Positions 13,467 through 20,391 of a stretch of DNA of 41,624 nucleotides are shown here, piece after piece. Location of the stretch: positions 1 to 41,624 of the forward strand of contig CAYLIF010000012.1 in the NCBI GenBank assembly GCA_964383845.1, in the 5' to 3' direction. Numbering within the stretch: position 1 is the first letter of the stretch; the number at the start of each line of letters is the position of its first letter. This DNA is from JAAZGD01 sp964383845. Its GTDB lineage: Bacteria; Bacillota; Clostridia; Peptostreptococcales; Anaerovoracaceae. The notes under the pieces were generated by a model, which saw only the letters and a list, made by a program, of their open reading frames with translations, had not been told where the DNA came from and did not search any database. The translations under genes and the position numbers were made by a program.

Positions 13467-14540
13467 ATGAATAAAAAAATGTGGATTCCATTAGTTATAC
13501 TAGGACTTATTCTTACACTAGGAGCCTGCAGCAAAGATTCAGAAATATATGATTACGACTTGTCAGAGTATGTCACTGTTGGTGAATACAAAGGACTTGA
13601 TTCTAGCTATGAAACTGTTGAGGTTACTCAAGAAGATTTGGATGTTGCTATAGGTGGTGTGTTAGCTGCAGCAGCTAAAGCAGATAAAGTAACCACTGGA
13701 GTTGCCGTAATTGGAGACAAAGTAAACATAGATTTTAATGGAACTGTTGACGGGAAAGCCTTTGATGGAGGGTCTGCTAAAGCCCAAGATTTGACATTGG
13801 GCTCTGGAAGTATGATACCTGGTTTTGAGGATCAGATAGTTGGTGAGAAGATTGGGAGTACATTTACAATTGATGTTACATTTCCGGAAGATTACCATGC
13901 TGAAAATCTCAAAGGGACTAAAGCTAAATTTGAAATTACTATTAACTACAAAGAAGGCGATCCAATTATGCCTGAATTTAACGAAAGCTTTGTAAAAAAT
14001 AATAGTCAGTATTCAACTATGGAAGAATACATGAAAGAGCTTGAAAAAAATGTCCGTGAGGCCAAAGAAGGTCAGGAAAAGGCTAGAGTACAAACAGAGA
14101 TATGGACAAAAGTAATTGAATCCTCTGAAGTAATAAAATATCCAGAAGTGGAATTAAAAAGAAAAATAGACCAAAACTACGAATATTACAAATCATATGC
14201 GTCGTATTATGAAATGGAGTTTCCCGAGTTCTTGAATACATACCTAGGTATGACAGAAGAAGAATTTGAAGACTATGTCAATCAACAATCTGAGGTTATA
14301 TGTAAACAAGAAATGGTTCTTTATACCATAGCTCGTAATGAAGGAATTGAAGTATCAAAAGAAGAGTACGATAAAGGCCTTAAAACTATGCTTGAAAAAG
14401 AAGGATTTTCTTCAATGGATGAATTCGAGGCAGCCTATGGAGAGCCTTTTGAAGAGTTTGCTGGAAAAGAAAATATCATTATAACTCTGCTTTTAGAAAA
14501 AGTAATGGAATGGTTGGTAGAAGTTAATGTTACAAACTAG
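13467..14540 (+). CDS. Trigger-factor-like lipoprotein with FKBP-type prolyl isomerase domain
   Basis: A predicted surface lipoprotein of 357 residues. The N terminus has a signal peptide ending in the lipobox LGAC, with C21 as the lipid-attached residue. An FKBP-type isomerase domain follows (GDKVNIDFNGTVDGKAFDGG, then GSMIPGFEDQIVG and FPEDY). The rest is a charged helical domain like the trigger-factor C-terminal chaperone arms. Cytoplasmic trigger factor has no signal peptide, so this is an exported relative likely to help folding outside the membrane. The start at ATG 13467 has AAGGGG six bases upstream; an in-frame TTG at 13449 is less likely. A terminator closes the unit. Confidence 0.8.
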   Translation: MNKKMWIPLVILGLILTLGACSKDSEIYDYDLSEYVTVGEYKGLDSSYETVEVTQEDLDVAIGGVLAAAAKADKVTTGVAVIGDKVNIDFNGTVDGKAFDGGSAKAQDLTLGSGSMIPGFEDQIVGEKIGSTFTIDVTFPEDYHAENLKGTKAKFEITINYKEGDPIMPEFNESFVKNNSQYSTMEEYMKELEKNVREAKEGQEKARVQTEIWTKVIESSEVIKYPEVELKRKIDQNYEYYKSYASYYEMEFPEFLNTYLGMTEEEFEDYVNQQSEVICKQEMVLYTIARNEGIEVSKEEYDKGLKTMLEKEGFSSMDEFEAAYGEPFEEFAGKENIIITLLLEKVMEWLVEVNVTN

Positions 14541-14582
14541 ACCCACTTCTTGAATTCAAGTTTTACATTTTAACAAGATAAA

Positions 14583-14609
14583 AAAGTGCTATTTAATAGC
14601 GCTTTTTTT
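14583..14609 (+). terminator. Terminator of the infC-rpmI-rplT-lipoprotein unit
   Basis: AAAGTGCTA pairs with TAGCGCTTT around a TTTAA loop and is followed by a run of T. It lies about 40 bases after the lipoprotein stop. Confidence 0.85.
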
Positions 14610-14643
14610 GTGACATAAGGTAGACACTACCCTTGTCCATTTA

Positions 14644-14672
14644 TTTACAGAGACCACTATATGTAGTATAAT
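14644..14672 (+). promoter_or_regulatory. nrdR promoter
   Basis: TTTACA (14644-14649) and a consensus TATAAT (14667-14672) are 17 bases apart, placing the start about 30 bases before the nrdR ATG. Confidence 0.75.
14654..14669. promoter_or_regulatory. Possible NrdR box inside the nrdR promoter
   Basis: CCACTATATGTAGTAT agrees with 13 of 16 positions of the NrdR box ACACWATATATWGTGT as I recall it. It lies between -35 and -10, where a repressor would block transcription. A single box is weaker evidence than the usual pair. Confidence 0.35.
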
Positions 14673-14705
14673 GTCACTAAATCTTATAACAATGGGGGTG
14701 AAATT

Positions 14706-15164
14706 ATGAAATGTCCATTTTGTGAACACACAGAAACAAAAGTGATAGATTCCAGGCATACTGAAGAGGGCCATGCAATAAGAAGAAGGCGAGAATGTGA
14801 TAAGTGCAGCAAGAGATTTACCACATATGAAAAGATAGAAGAAATGACCTTGATGGTAGTGAAAAAAGATGGAAGAAGAGAACCCTTTGATAGAACGAAA
14901 GTTTTATCTGGAATAATAAAGGCTTGTGAAAAAAGACCTGTAGCCATGGCTGACATCGAAAGGGTTGTTAATGATATAGAGCGAGGACTCAATAATTTGA
15001 TGGAGAAAGAAATCCCCAGCTCTTTTGTTGGAGAACTTATTATGGATAAATTAAAAGAACTTGATGAAGTTGCTTATGTTAGGTTCGCCTCTGTGTATAG
15101 ACAATTTACAGACGTAAACACATTCGTGGCGGAAGTAGAGAAGCTATTATCAAAAAAGGAGTAG
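14706..15164 (+). CDS. nrdR: Transcriptional repressor NrdR
   Basis: NrdR represses ribonucleotide reductase genes when dATP is plentiful. The 152-residue protein has the N-terminal zinc ribbon with C3, C6, C31 and C34 (CPFC and CDKC) and the ATP-cone domain beginning MVVKKDGRREPFDR. Length is normal. It has its own promoter and is followed three bases later by cmk, so nucleotide regulation and pyrimidine nucleotide supply are transcribed together. A possible NrdR box on its promoter suggests autoregulation. No nrd structural genes lie in the window. Confidence 0.95.
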   Translation: MKCPFCEHTETKVIDSRHTEEGHAIRRRRECDKCSKRFTTYEKIEEMTLMVVKKDGRREPFDRTKVLSGIIKACEKRPVAMADIERVVNDIERGLNNLMEKEIPSSFVGELIMDKLKELDEVAYVRFASVYRQFTDVNTFVAEVEKLLSKKE

Positions 15165-15167
15165 GCT

Positions 15168-15830
15168 TTGAATAATATTATTAAAGTTGCTATAGATGGT
15201 CCTTCAGGTTCTGGTAAAAGCACAATTGCGAAATCTGTGGCAAGTAAATTAAATATCGATTATATTGATACGGGTGCTATGTATAGGGCTGTGGCTTTTA
15301 AAATAATCGAAGAGAACATTTCAGGAGATGATGAAACATCAATTAAAATTATGCTAGATAACACTGAAATCGATTTTATCAATGGAAGAACCTGGCTTGA
15401 CGGGAAAGATGTTTCTGATGATATAAGAAATAGCGAAGTGGCAAGAATGGCCTCAATTTGTTCTGCTATTCCATTTGTAAGAGAAAAACTTGTTGATTTA
15501 CAGAGAAAAATGGGTTACAGAAAAAGTGTTGTGATGGATGGAAGAGATATCGCTACAAATGTTTTTAAGGATGCAGAAGTTAAATTTTTTATTACAGCAT
15601 CTCCAGAGGAGAGAGCAAAGAGAAGATATTTGGAATTGTTAGAAAAAGATGAAGACATAACTTTCGAAGCGGTGCTAGAAAGCATTAAAAATAGAGATAA
15701 TAACGACTCAACAAGGAGTTTAAACCCGCTAAAACAGGCCGAAGATGCTATAGTCTTAGATACTACCAATATGAGCATAGAAGAGGTTGAAAGAGAAGTA
15801 ATGGAGGAAATAAAAAAATGGCTATCATAA
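15168..15830 (+). CDS. cmk: Cytidylate kinase
   Basis: Phosphorylates CMP and dCMP with ATP. The 220-residue protein has the P-loop GPSGSGKS at residues 11-18, the substrate-binding DTGAMYRAV, and the VVMDGRDIATNVF segment that contacts the base. Length is typical. The start is TTG (15168) with AAGGAG five bases upstream. Its last 13 bases overlap the start of the DUF1015 gene, so translation of the two is coupled. In several Clostridia cmk lies next to ispH or rpsA; neither is here. Confidence 0.95.
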   Translation: MNNIIKVAIDGPSGSGKSTIAKSVASKLNIDYIDTGAMYRAVAFKIIEENISGDDETSIKIMLDNTEIDFINGRTWLDGKDVSDDIRNSEVARMASICSAIPFVREKLVDLQRKMGYRKSVVMDGRDIATNVFKDAEVKFFITASPEERAKRRYLELLEKDEDITFEAVLESIKNRDNNDSTRSLNPLKQAEDAIVLDTTNMSIEEVEREVMEEIKKWLS

Positions 15831-17062
15831 AAGCTTTTAAAGGCCTAAGACCTTCAAAGAAGTATGTGGACCAGGTCATTTCACTTCCTTATGATGTTAT
15901 GAATAGAAAAGAAGCTGAAAAAATGGCTGAAGGCAATCCCAACAGTTTTTTACATATTTCTAGATCAGAGATTGATTTACCACAAGTTGAAAACCAATAC
16001 TCATTGGAAGTATATGAAAAGGCAAAAGAAAACTTGATGGATTTTGAAAATCGAAGAGTTTTAGTTGAGGAAGCACACGATGTTTTATATATTTATGAGC
16101 AGATAATGGATGGAAGAACTCAAGTGGGAATTGTTGGTACGGTTTCGGTAGACGAATACCAGAAAAACCTGATTAAAAAACATGAGCACACTAGAGTAGA
16201 AAAAGAAGAAGATAGAATCCGTCATTTTGATACCTGTGGCGCCCACACAGAACCTGTTTTTTTAACCTACAGAGATAATCCTGAGATTAGAAAGCTGATG
16301 TATAATATTAAGGAAAACTCTTACCTAGAGTATAATATTACAACAGGAGATGGGGTTAGACATATTCTGTATAGAATCGAAGATAAAGCGGACTTAGATG
16401 AAATTATTAAGGCTTTTGAAAAAATCCCTGTTTTATATATTGCTGACGGACATCACCGTTGTGCATCAGCGGCCAAGGTGGGAACTAAGAGAAGGGATAA
16501 TAACCCTAATCACGACGGAACTGAAGAGTACAATTTTTTTATGGCTGTGGTTTTCCCTGATTCGGATTTAAAAATTTTTGATTATAACCGTGTAGTCAAA
16601 GATCTAAACGGCTTGTCTACAGAGGACTTTTTAAAAGCTCTTAGGACCGCGGGCTTTTCTATAGAAGCACAAGGTGATATTCCCTATAAACCACAAGAAA
16701 AATTGACTTTTGGCATGTACTTGGACGGCCAATGGTATAGGCTGGTTGGAACCCCTGAAAGTGATACTAGTGATTCAATAAGTTCTTTAGATGTTTCAGT
16801 GCTTTCAGAAAAAGTGCTTGGTCCAATTCTAGGGATTTGGGATTTAAGAAGAGACCGTCGCATTGACTTTGTAGGAGGAATACGAGGTCTTAAGGAATTA
16901 GAACGTAGATGCCATGATGATATGAAGGTGGCTTTTGCGGTACCAGCAGTTAGTATGGACTCATTATTGGCTGTAGCAGATGAAAATCTTGTTATGCCTC
17001 CTAAATCAACTTGGTTTGAGCCTAAACTGGCTAGCGGATTATTTGTTCACAAGTTTGATTAA
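15818..17062 (+). CDS. DUF1015 family protein
   Basis: A 414-residue soluble protein of the widespread but uncharacterised DUF1015 family. Recognisable features are the N-terminal FKGLRPSKKY followed by SLPYDVM, the conserved histidine motif KKHEHT near residue 125, and YIADGHHRCASA near 207-218, which looks like a metal or nucleotide site. Families with this domain are often found near serine or glycolytic genes, but the reaction is unknown. It starts inside the end of cmk (13-base overlap) with GGAGGA upstream, and ends before a hairpin that also carries the radC ribosome binding site. Confidence 0.8.
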   Translation: MAIIKAFKGLRPSKKYVDQVISLPYDVMNRKEAEKMAEGNPNSFLHISRSEIDLPQVENQYSLEVYEKAKENLMDFENRRVLVEEAHDVLYIYEQIMDGRTQVGIVGTVSVDEYQKNLIKKHEHTRVEKEEDRIRHFDTCGAHTEPVFLTYRDNPEIRKLMYNIKENSYLEYNITTGDGVRHILYRIEDKADLDEIIKAFEKIPVLYIADGHHRCASAAKVGTKRRDNNPNHDGTEEYNFFMAVVFPDSDLKIFDYNRVVKDLNGLSTEDFLKALRTAGFSIEAQGDIPYKPQEKLTFGMYLDGQWYRLVGTPESDTSDSISSLDVSVLSEKVLGPILGIWDLRRDRRIDFVGGIRGLKELERRCHDDMKVAFAVPAVSMDSLLAVADENLVMPPKSTWFEPKLASGLFVHKFD

Positions 17063-17115
17063 TATTTAAAAAATTTAATGATTATAAATGGGGATAAATT
17101 AATCTCAAAAAAGAA

Positions 17116-17144
17116 TTGTAAAACCCTCCATCGTATGGTAATAT
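17116..17144 (+). promoter_or_regulatory. radC promoter nested in the preceding terminator
   Basis: TTGTAA (17116-17121) and TAATAT (17139-17144) are 17 bases apart. Transcription would begin near 17151, after the 5' arm of the hairpin described next, leaving the radC ribosome binding site unpaired. Confidence 0.55.
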
Positions 17145-17165
17145 ATGTCATACGGAGGGTTTTTT
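17121..17165 (+). terminator. Terminator of the DUF1015 gene, overlapping the radC ribosome binding site
   Basis: AAACCCTCC (17121-17129) pairs with GGAGGGTTT (17154-17162), with an inner GTATG/CATAC extension and a short bulge, followed by a T run. The GGAGGG on the 3' arm is also the only good ribosome binding site for radC. Confidence 0.8.
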
Positions 17166-17168
17166 ATA

Positions 17169-17846
17169 ATGTTTATAAGAGAATTGAATTTAGATGAAAG
17201 GCCTAGAGAAAAATTGTTGGCTTATGGTCCTCAATATTTATCATTAGCCGAGCTGTTGGCTATTCTGCTACGTACAGGAACTCGCCAAAAATCCTCTTTG
17301 GAATTGGCTCATGAATTGTTGGCCAAAGAAAATAGAGATATCTATTGGTTATCCCAGGCATTAATGGAAGAAATATTAGAGATCCCAGGGATTGGTGAAG
17401 CTAAAGGCTGCCAAATAATGGCTGCTATTGAGCTAGGCAAAAGAATAGCCTCAAGACCAAAAGAATATAGAATCAACGTAACTGATCCTGATTCCGTAGC
17501 AGCCTTGTTTATGGAAGAAATGAGAAATCTAACAAAAGAAAACTTTCGTTTACTCATATTGAACTGTAAGGGTGAGGTTATTTCCAAAGAACAAATAGCG
17601 GTGGGGACACTAACATCAGCTATAGTTCATCCCAGAGAAGTTTTTCACAGTGCAGTAAGAAAATCAGCCCAAGCTGTGATCCTAATACATAATCATCCAT
17701 CGGGGTCTGTACTTCCAAGCAAAGAAGACTTGGATATCACTAAGAGGCTTGTGGAAGCAGGAGAGATTCTTGGTATTGAAGTATTAGATCATATAATTAT
17801 TGGGGATGGCGAATTCCTTAGCTTTAGCCAAAAAGGTCTAATTTAA
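17169..17846 (+). CDS. radC: RadC/DUF2466 family JAB-domain protein
   Basis: A 225-residue RadC. The N-terminal helix-hairpin-helix region (SLAELLAILLRTGT, then EILEIPGIGEAKG) is followed by a JAB1/MPN metalloprotease-like domain with the metal ligands in HNHPSGSVLPSKEDLDIT and an upstream glutamate. The original DNA-repair role has been withdrawn and the biochemical function is unknown. The ATG at 17169 lies nine bases after GGAGGG; an in-frame ATG at 17145 would start inside the terminator hairpin and is unlikely. In Firmicutes radC usually precedes mreBCD and minCD; here a minD-like gene follows directly. Confidence 0.92.
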   Translation: MFIRELNLDERPREKLLAYGPQYLSLAELLAILLRTGTRQKSSLELAHELLAKENRDIYWLSQALMEEILEIPGIGEAKGCQIMAAIELGKRIASRPKEYRINVTDPDSVAALFMEEMRNLTKENFRLLILNCKGEVISKEQIAVGTLTSAIVHPREVFHSAVRKSAQAVILIHNHPSGSVLPSKEDLDITKRLVEAGEILGIEVLDHIIIGDGEFLSFSQKGLI

Positions 17847-17939
17847 AGGTTTATCCATCGCTACTAAAAGAATAAATGTCATTTATAAAAATTAGGAAAA
17901 TTTATATTGTATATTAATTCTGTGATTTCAAGTAATATA

Positions 17940-17969
17940 TTGTCAGTTACCCATAACTAATGCTATAAT
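17940..17969 (+). promoter_or_regulatory. Promoter of the minD-like gene
   Basis: TTGTCA (17940-17945) and a perfect TATAAT (17964-17969) with a preceding TGC (extended -10) are 18 bases apart, starting transcription about 25 bases before the ATG at 18002. The rest of 17847-18001 shows nothing else. Confidence 0.75.
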
Positions 17970-18001
17970 GATATAGCGAAATAGCTCAATGCGAGGACAA
18001 C

Positions 18002-18724
18002 ATGGGTAAAGTCATTTCAATAGCGTCAGGAAAAGGTGGAACGGGTAAGACCGTTTTTGTAGCAAACGCTGGAACTATATTATCCCAGCGTGGTTTTCGG
18101 GTACTATTAATTGACATGGATTTAGGTTTAAGAAATCTTGATCTTGCCCTCGGTCTTGAGAATAAAATCGTTTACGATGTACGAGATGTGTGTACAGGTG
18201 TGTGTAGGATAAGTCAGGCTATTATTAAACACAAAACTTTTCCCAACCTACACTTTATGGCGGCTTCCCCCACAAGGGAGGACGGAGAAATTACACCTCT
18301 TCATATGCAAGTGCTTTGCAGAAAACTGCGAGAACAGTTTGACTATATCCTTATAGATTGTCCTGCCGGCATAAATGATGGTCTTATGGTGGCAGTGGCA
18401 GGAGCGGACCAAGTGGTGATTATTACATTACCAGATTATGGGGCAATAAGAGATGCAGACTATGTAGATAGGTTTCTAGAAAAGCTTGGGGTAAGAGATC
18501 GTTGCTGTGTTATAAACAAAGTTATTGGTCATCTGATGAACCGAGGACTGTCTCCAAGTGTTCAAGAAATCACTAGATTGTTGCGTATCCCTATTGTAGG
18601 AGTTATTCAGTATGATGAGAATATTAACATCTCTTCAAACTACGGTCTTCCCATAGTTTACAAACAAGGCACTTATATTTATGAAAATCTCAACAACATT
18701 GTTGATCGTATCATTGGAAAATAG
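18002..18724 (+). CDS. Orphan MinD-like ParA-family ATPase
   Basis: A 240-residue deviant-Walker ATPase with KGGTGKT at residues 11-17 and the MinD signatures IDMDLGLRNLD, LGLENKIVYD and IDCPAGIN. MinD places the division septum by recruiting MinC to the membrane. This copy has no minC or minE beside it, uses T where most MinD have V in the P-loop, and stops at IVDRIIGK, about 25 residues short of typical MinD. It therefore appears to lack the C-terminal amphipathic membrane-targeting helix. It may be a degenerate or repurposed positioning ATPase. It has its own strong promoter and lies 34 bases before rny. Confidence 0.8.
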   Translation: MGKVISIASGKGGTGKTVFVANAGTILSQRGFRVLLIDMDLGLRNLDLALGLENKIVYDVRDVCTGVCRISQAIIKHKTFPNLHFMAASPTREDGEITPLHMQVLCRKLREQFDYILIDCPAGINDGLMVAVAGADQVVIITLPDYGAIRDADYVDRFLEKLGVRDRCCVINKVIGHLMNRGLSPSVQEITRLLRIPIVGVIQYDENINISSNYGLPIVYKQGTYIYENLNNIVDRIIGK

Positions 18725-18758
18725 AATATTAACATCCCTTTCGGAAGGAGGATAGGTT

Positions 18759-20309
18759 ATGCAACCAATTACCCTAATAATAACGGTAATAATTGTGTTA
18801 GCGACCTTAGTAATTGGGCTACTTGTTGGTTATTTAATCAGAAAGAATGTAGCAGAAAAAACCATTGGCAGTGCAGAATTAACAGCTAAAAATCTAATAT
18901 TAGATGCTGAAAATAAATCTGAAACTATAAAAAAAGAAATTGCCTTGGAGGCTAAGGAAGACGCTCACAGATTAAGAAGTGAACTTGACAGAGAAATAAG
19001 AGAACGTAGAGAAGAAGTAAAGAGAAGTGAAAAAAGATTAATTCAAAAAGAAGAATCTATTGATAAAAAAATAGAGAATATCGAAAAGAAAGAAGATAAT
19101 CTTTCATTAAAAGAAGAAAAGATTTTAGAAAAAGAAAATGAGGTGGATCGATTCCTAGAAAAACAGATGGAGGAATTAGAAAGAATTTCAGGATATTCTG
19201 TGGAGGAAGCAAAAGCCCTGTTATTGTCAAATTGTGAAAAAGAGATTCGATACGAAGCTAGCCTTTTGATAAAAGATATTATTTCAAAAGCCAAAGAAGA
19301 GGGTGACAAAAAAGCAAAAGAAATTATAACAGGGGCCATTCAAAGGTGTGCAGCAGACCATGTTGCAGAAACTACAGTTTCAGTAGTAGCTTTACCTAAC
19401 GATGAAATGAAGGGCCGAATAATTGGCCGAGAAGGTAGGAATATTCGTGCCATCGAAACTATGACAGGAATAGACTTAATCATTGATGACACCCCTGAAG
19501 CTGTTATCCTTTCTGGATTTGACCCTGTAAGAAGAGAGATTGCAAGAATTGCTCTTGAAAAATTAATTGTCGATGGTCGTATACACCCAACAAGAATAGA
19601 AGAGATGGTTGAAAAGGCCGAAAAAGAAGTGGAGCAGATTATTAAGGATGAGGGTGAGGCAGCTACATTTGAAGTGGGTATTCATAACCTTCACCCAGAG
19701 TTGGTAAAGCTTCTAGGTAGACTTAAGTATCGAACAAGTTATGGCCAAAACGTGTTAAAACATTCAATTGAGGTTGCTCATTTGGCAGGGTTAATGGCTT
19801 CAGAGTTGGGACTTGATATTAAATTAGCTAAACGTGCAGGCCTACTTCATGATATTGGCAAAGCAATTGATCATGAGGTTGAGGGAACACACGTAGACAT
19901 TGGAATCGATGTTCTCAAGAAATACAAAGAATCCCAAATGGTTATAGACGGTATGGCAGCTCATCACGGAGATTATGAAGCAAAGAATATGGAAGCTGTG
20001 TTGATTGCCGCTGCAGATGCTCTTTCTGCTGCAAGGCCGGGAGCACGAAGAGAAACATTAGAAACTTACATAAAAAGGCTTAAAAAATTAGAGGAAATAG
20101 CAAACACCACACCAGGTGTTGAAAAATCCTTTGCAATACAAGCTGGTAGAGAAATCAGAATTATTGCTAGACCTGAGGAAATGAATGATGAAGAAATCGT
20201 TTTTCTTGCAAGAGAGATTTCTAAAAAAATCGAGTCGGAGTTGGAATATCCAGGACAGATAAAAATCAATGTAATACGAGAAACAAGAGCAGTAGAATAC
20301 GCAAAATAA
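18759..20309 (+). CDS. rny: Ribonuclease Y
   Basis: Membrane-anchored endoribonuclease that starts mRNA decay in Firmicutes. The 516-residue protein has a single N-terminal transmembrane helix (about residues 4-28), a long charged coiled coil (about 45-150), a KH RNA-binding domain with GRIIGREGRN at 219-228, and an HD nuclease domain with LLHDIGK at 362-368. Length is standard. GGAAGGAGGA precedes the ATG. It probably shares the promoter of the minD-like gene 34 bases upstream, as there is no terminator between them, and it ends in a strong terminator. Confidence 0.96.
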   Translation: MQPITLIITVIIVLATLVIGLLVGYLIRKNVAEKTIGSAELTAKNLILDAENKSETIKKEIALEAKEDAHRLRSELDREIRERREEVKRSEKRLIQKEESIDKKIENIEKKEDNLSLKEEKILEKENEVDRFLEKQMEELERISGYSVEEAKALLLSNCEKEIRYEASLLIKDIISKAKEEGDKKAKEIITGAIQRCAADHVAETTVSVVALPNDEMKGRIIGREGRNIRAIETMTGIDLIIDDTPEAVILSGFDPVRREIARIALEKLIVDGRIHPTRIEEMVEKAEKEVEQIIKDEGEAATFEVGIHNLHPELVKLLGRLKYRTSYGQNVLKHSIEVAHLAGLMASELGLDIKLAKRAGLLHDIGKAIDHEVEGTHVDIGIDVLKKYKESQMVIDGMAAHHGDYEAKNMEAVLIAAADALSAARPGARRETLETYIKRLKKLEEIANTTPGVEKSFAIQAGREIRIIARPEEMNDEEIVFLAREISKKIESELEYPGQIKINVIRETRAVEYAK

Positions 20310-20311
20310 AA

Positions 20312-20347
20312 AGAAAACAAAAAGGCTTAACCGCCTTTTTGTTTTCT
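20312..20347 (+). terminator. Terminator of the minD-like/rny unit
   Basis: A perfect 15-base-pair stem, AGAAAACAAAAAGGC with GCCTTTTTGTTTTCT, around the loop TTAACC. It begins two bases after the rny stop. Confidence 0.9.
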
Positions 20348-20391
20348 AGTCATTAAAAGAGGTAGTTAAAACAGGGGAGACGAGTAATAAT

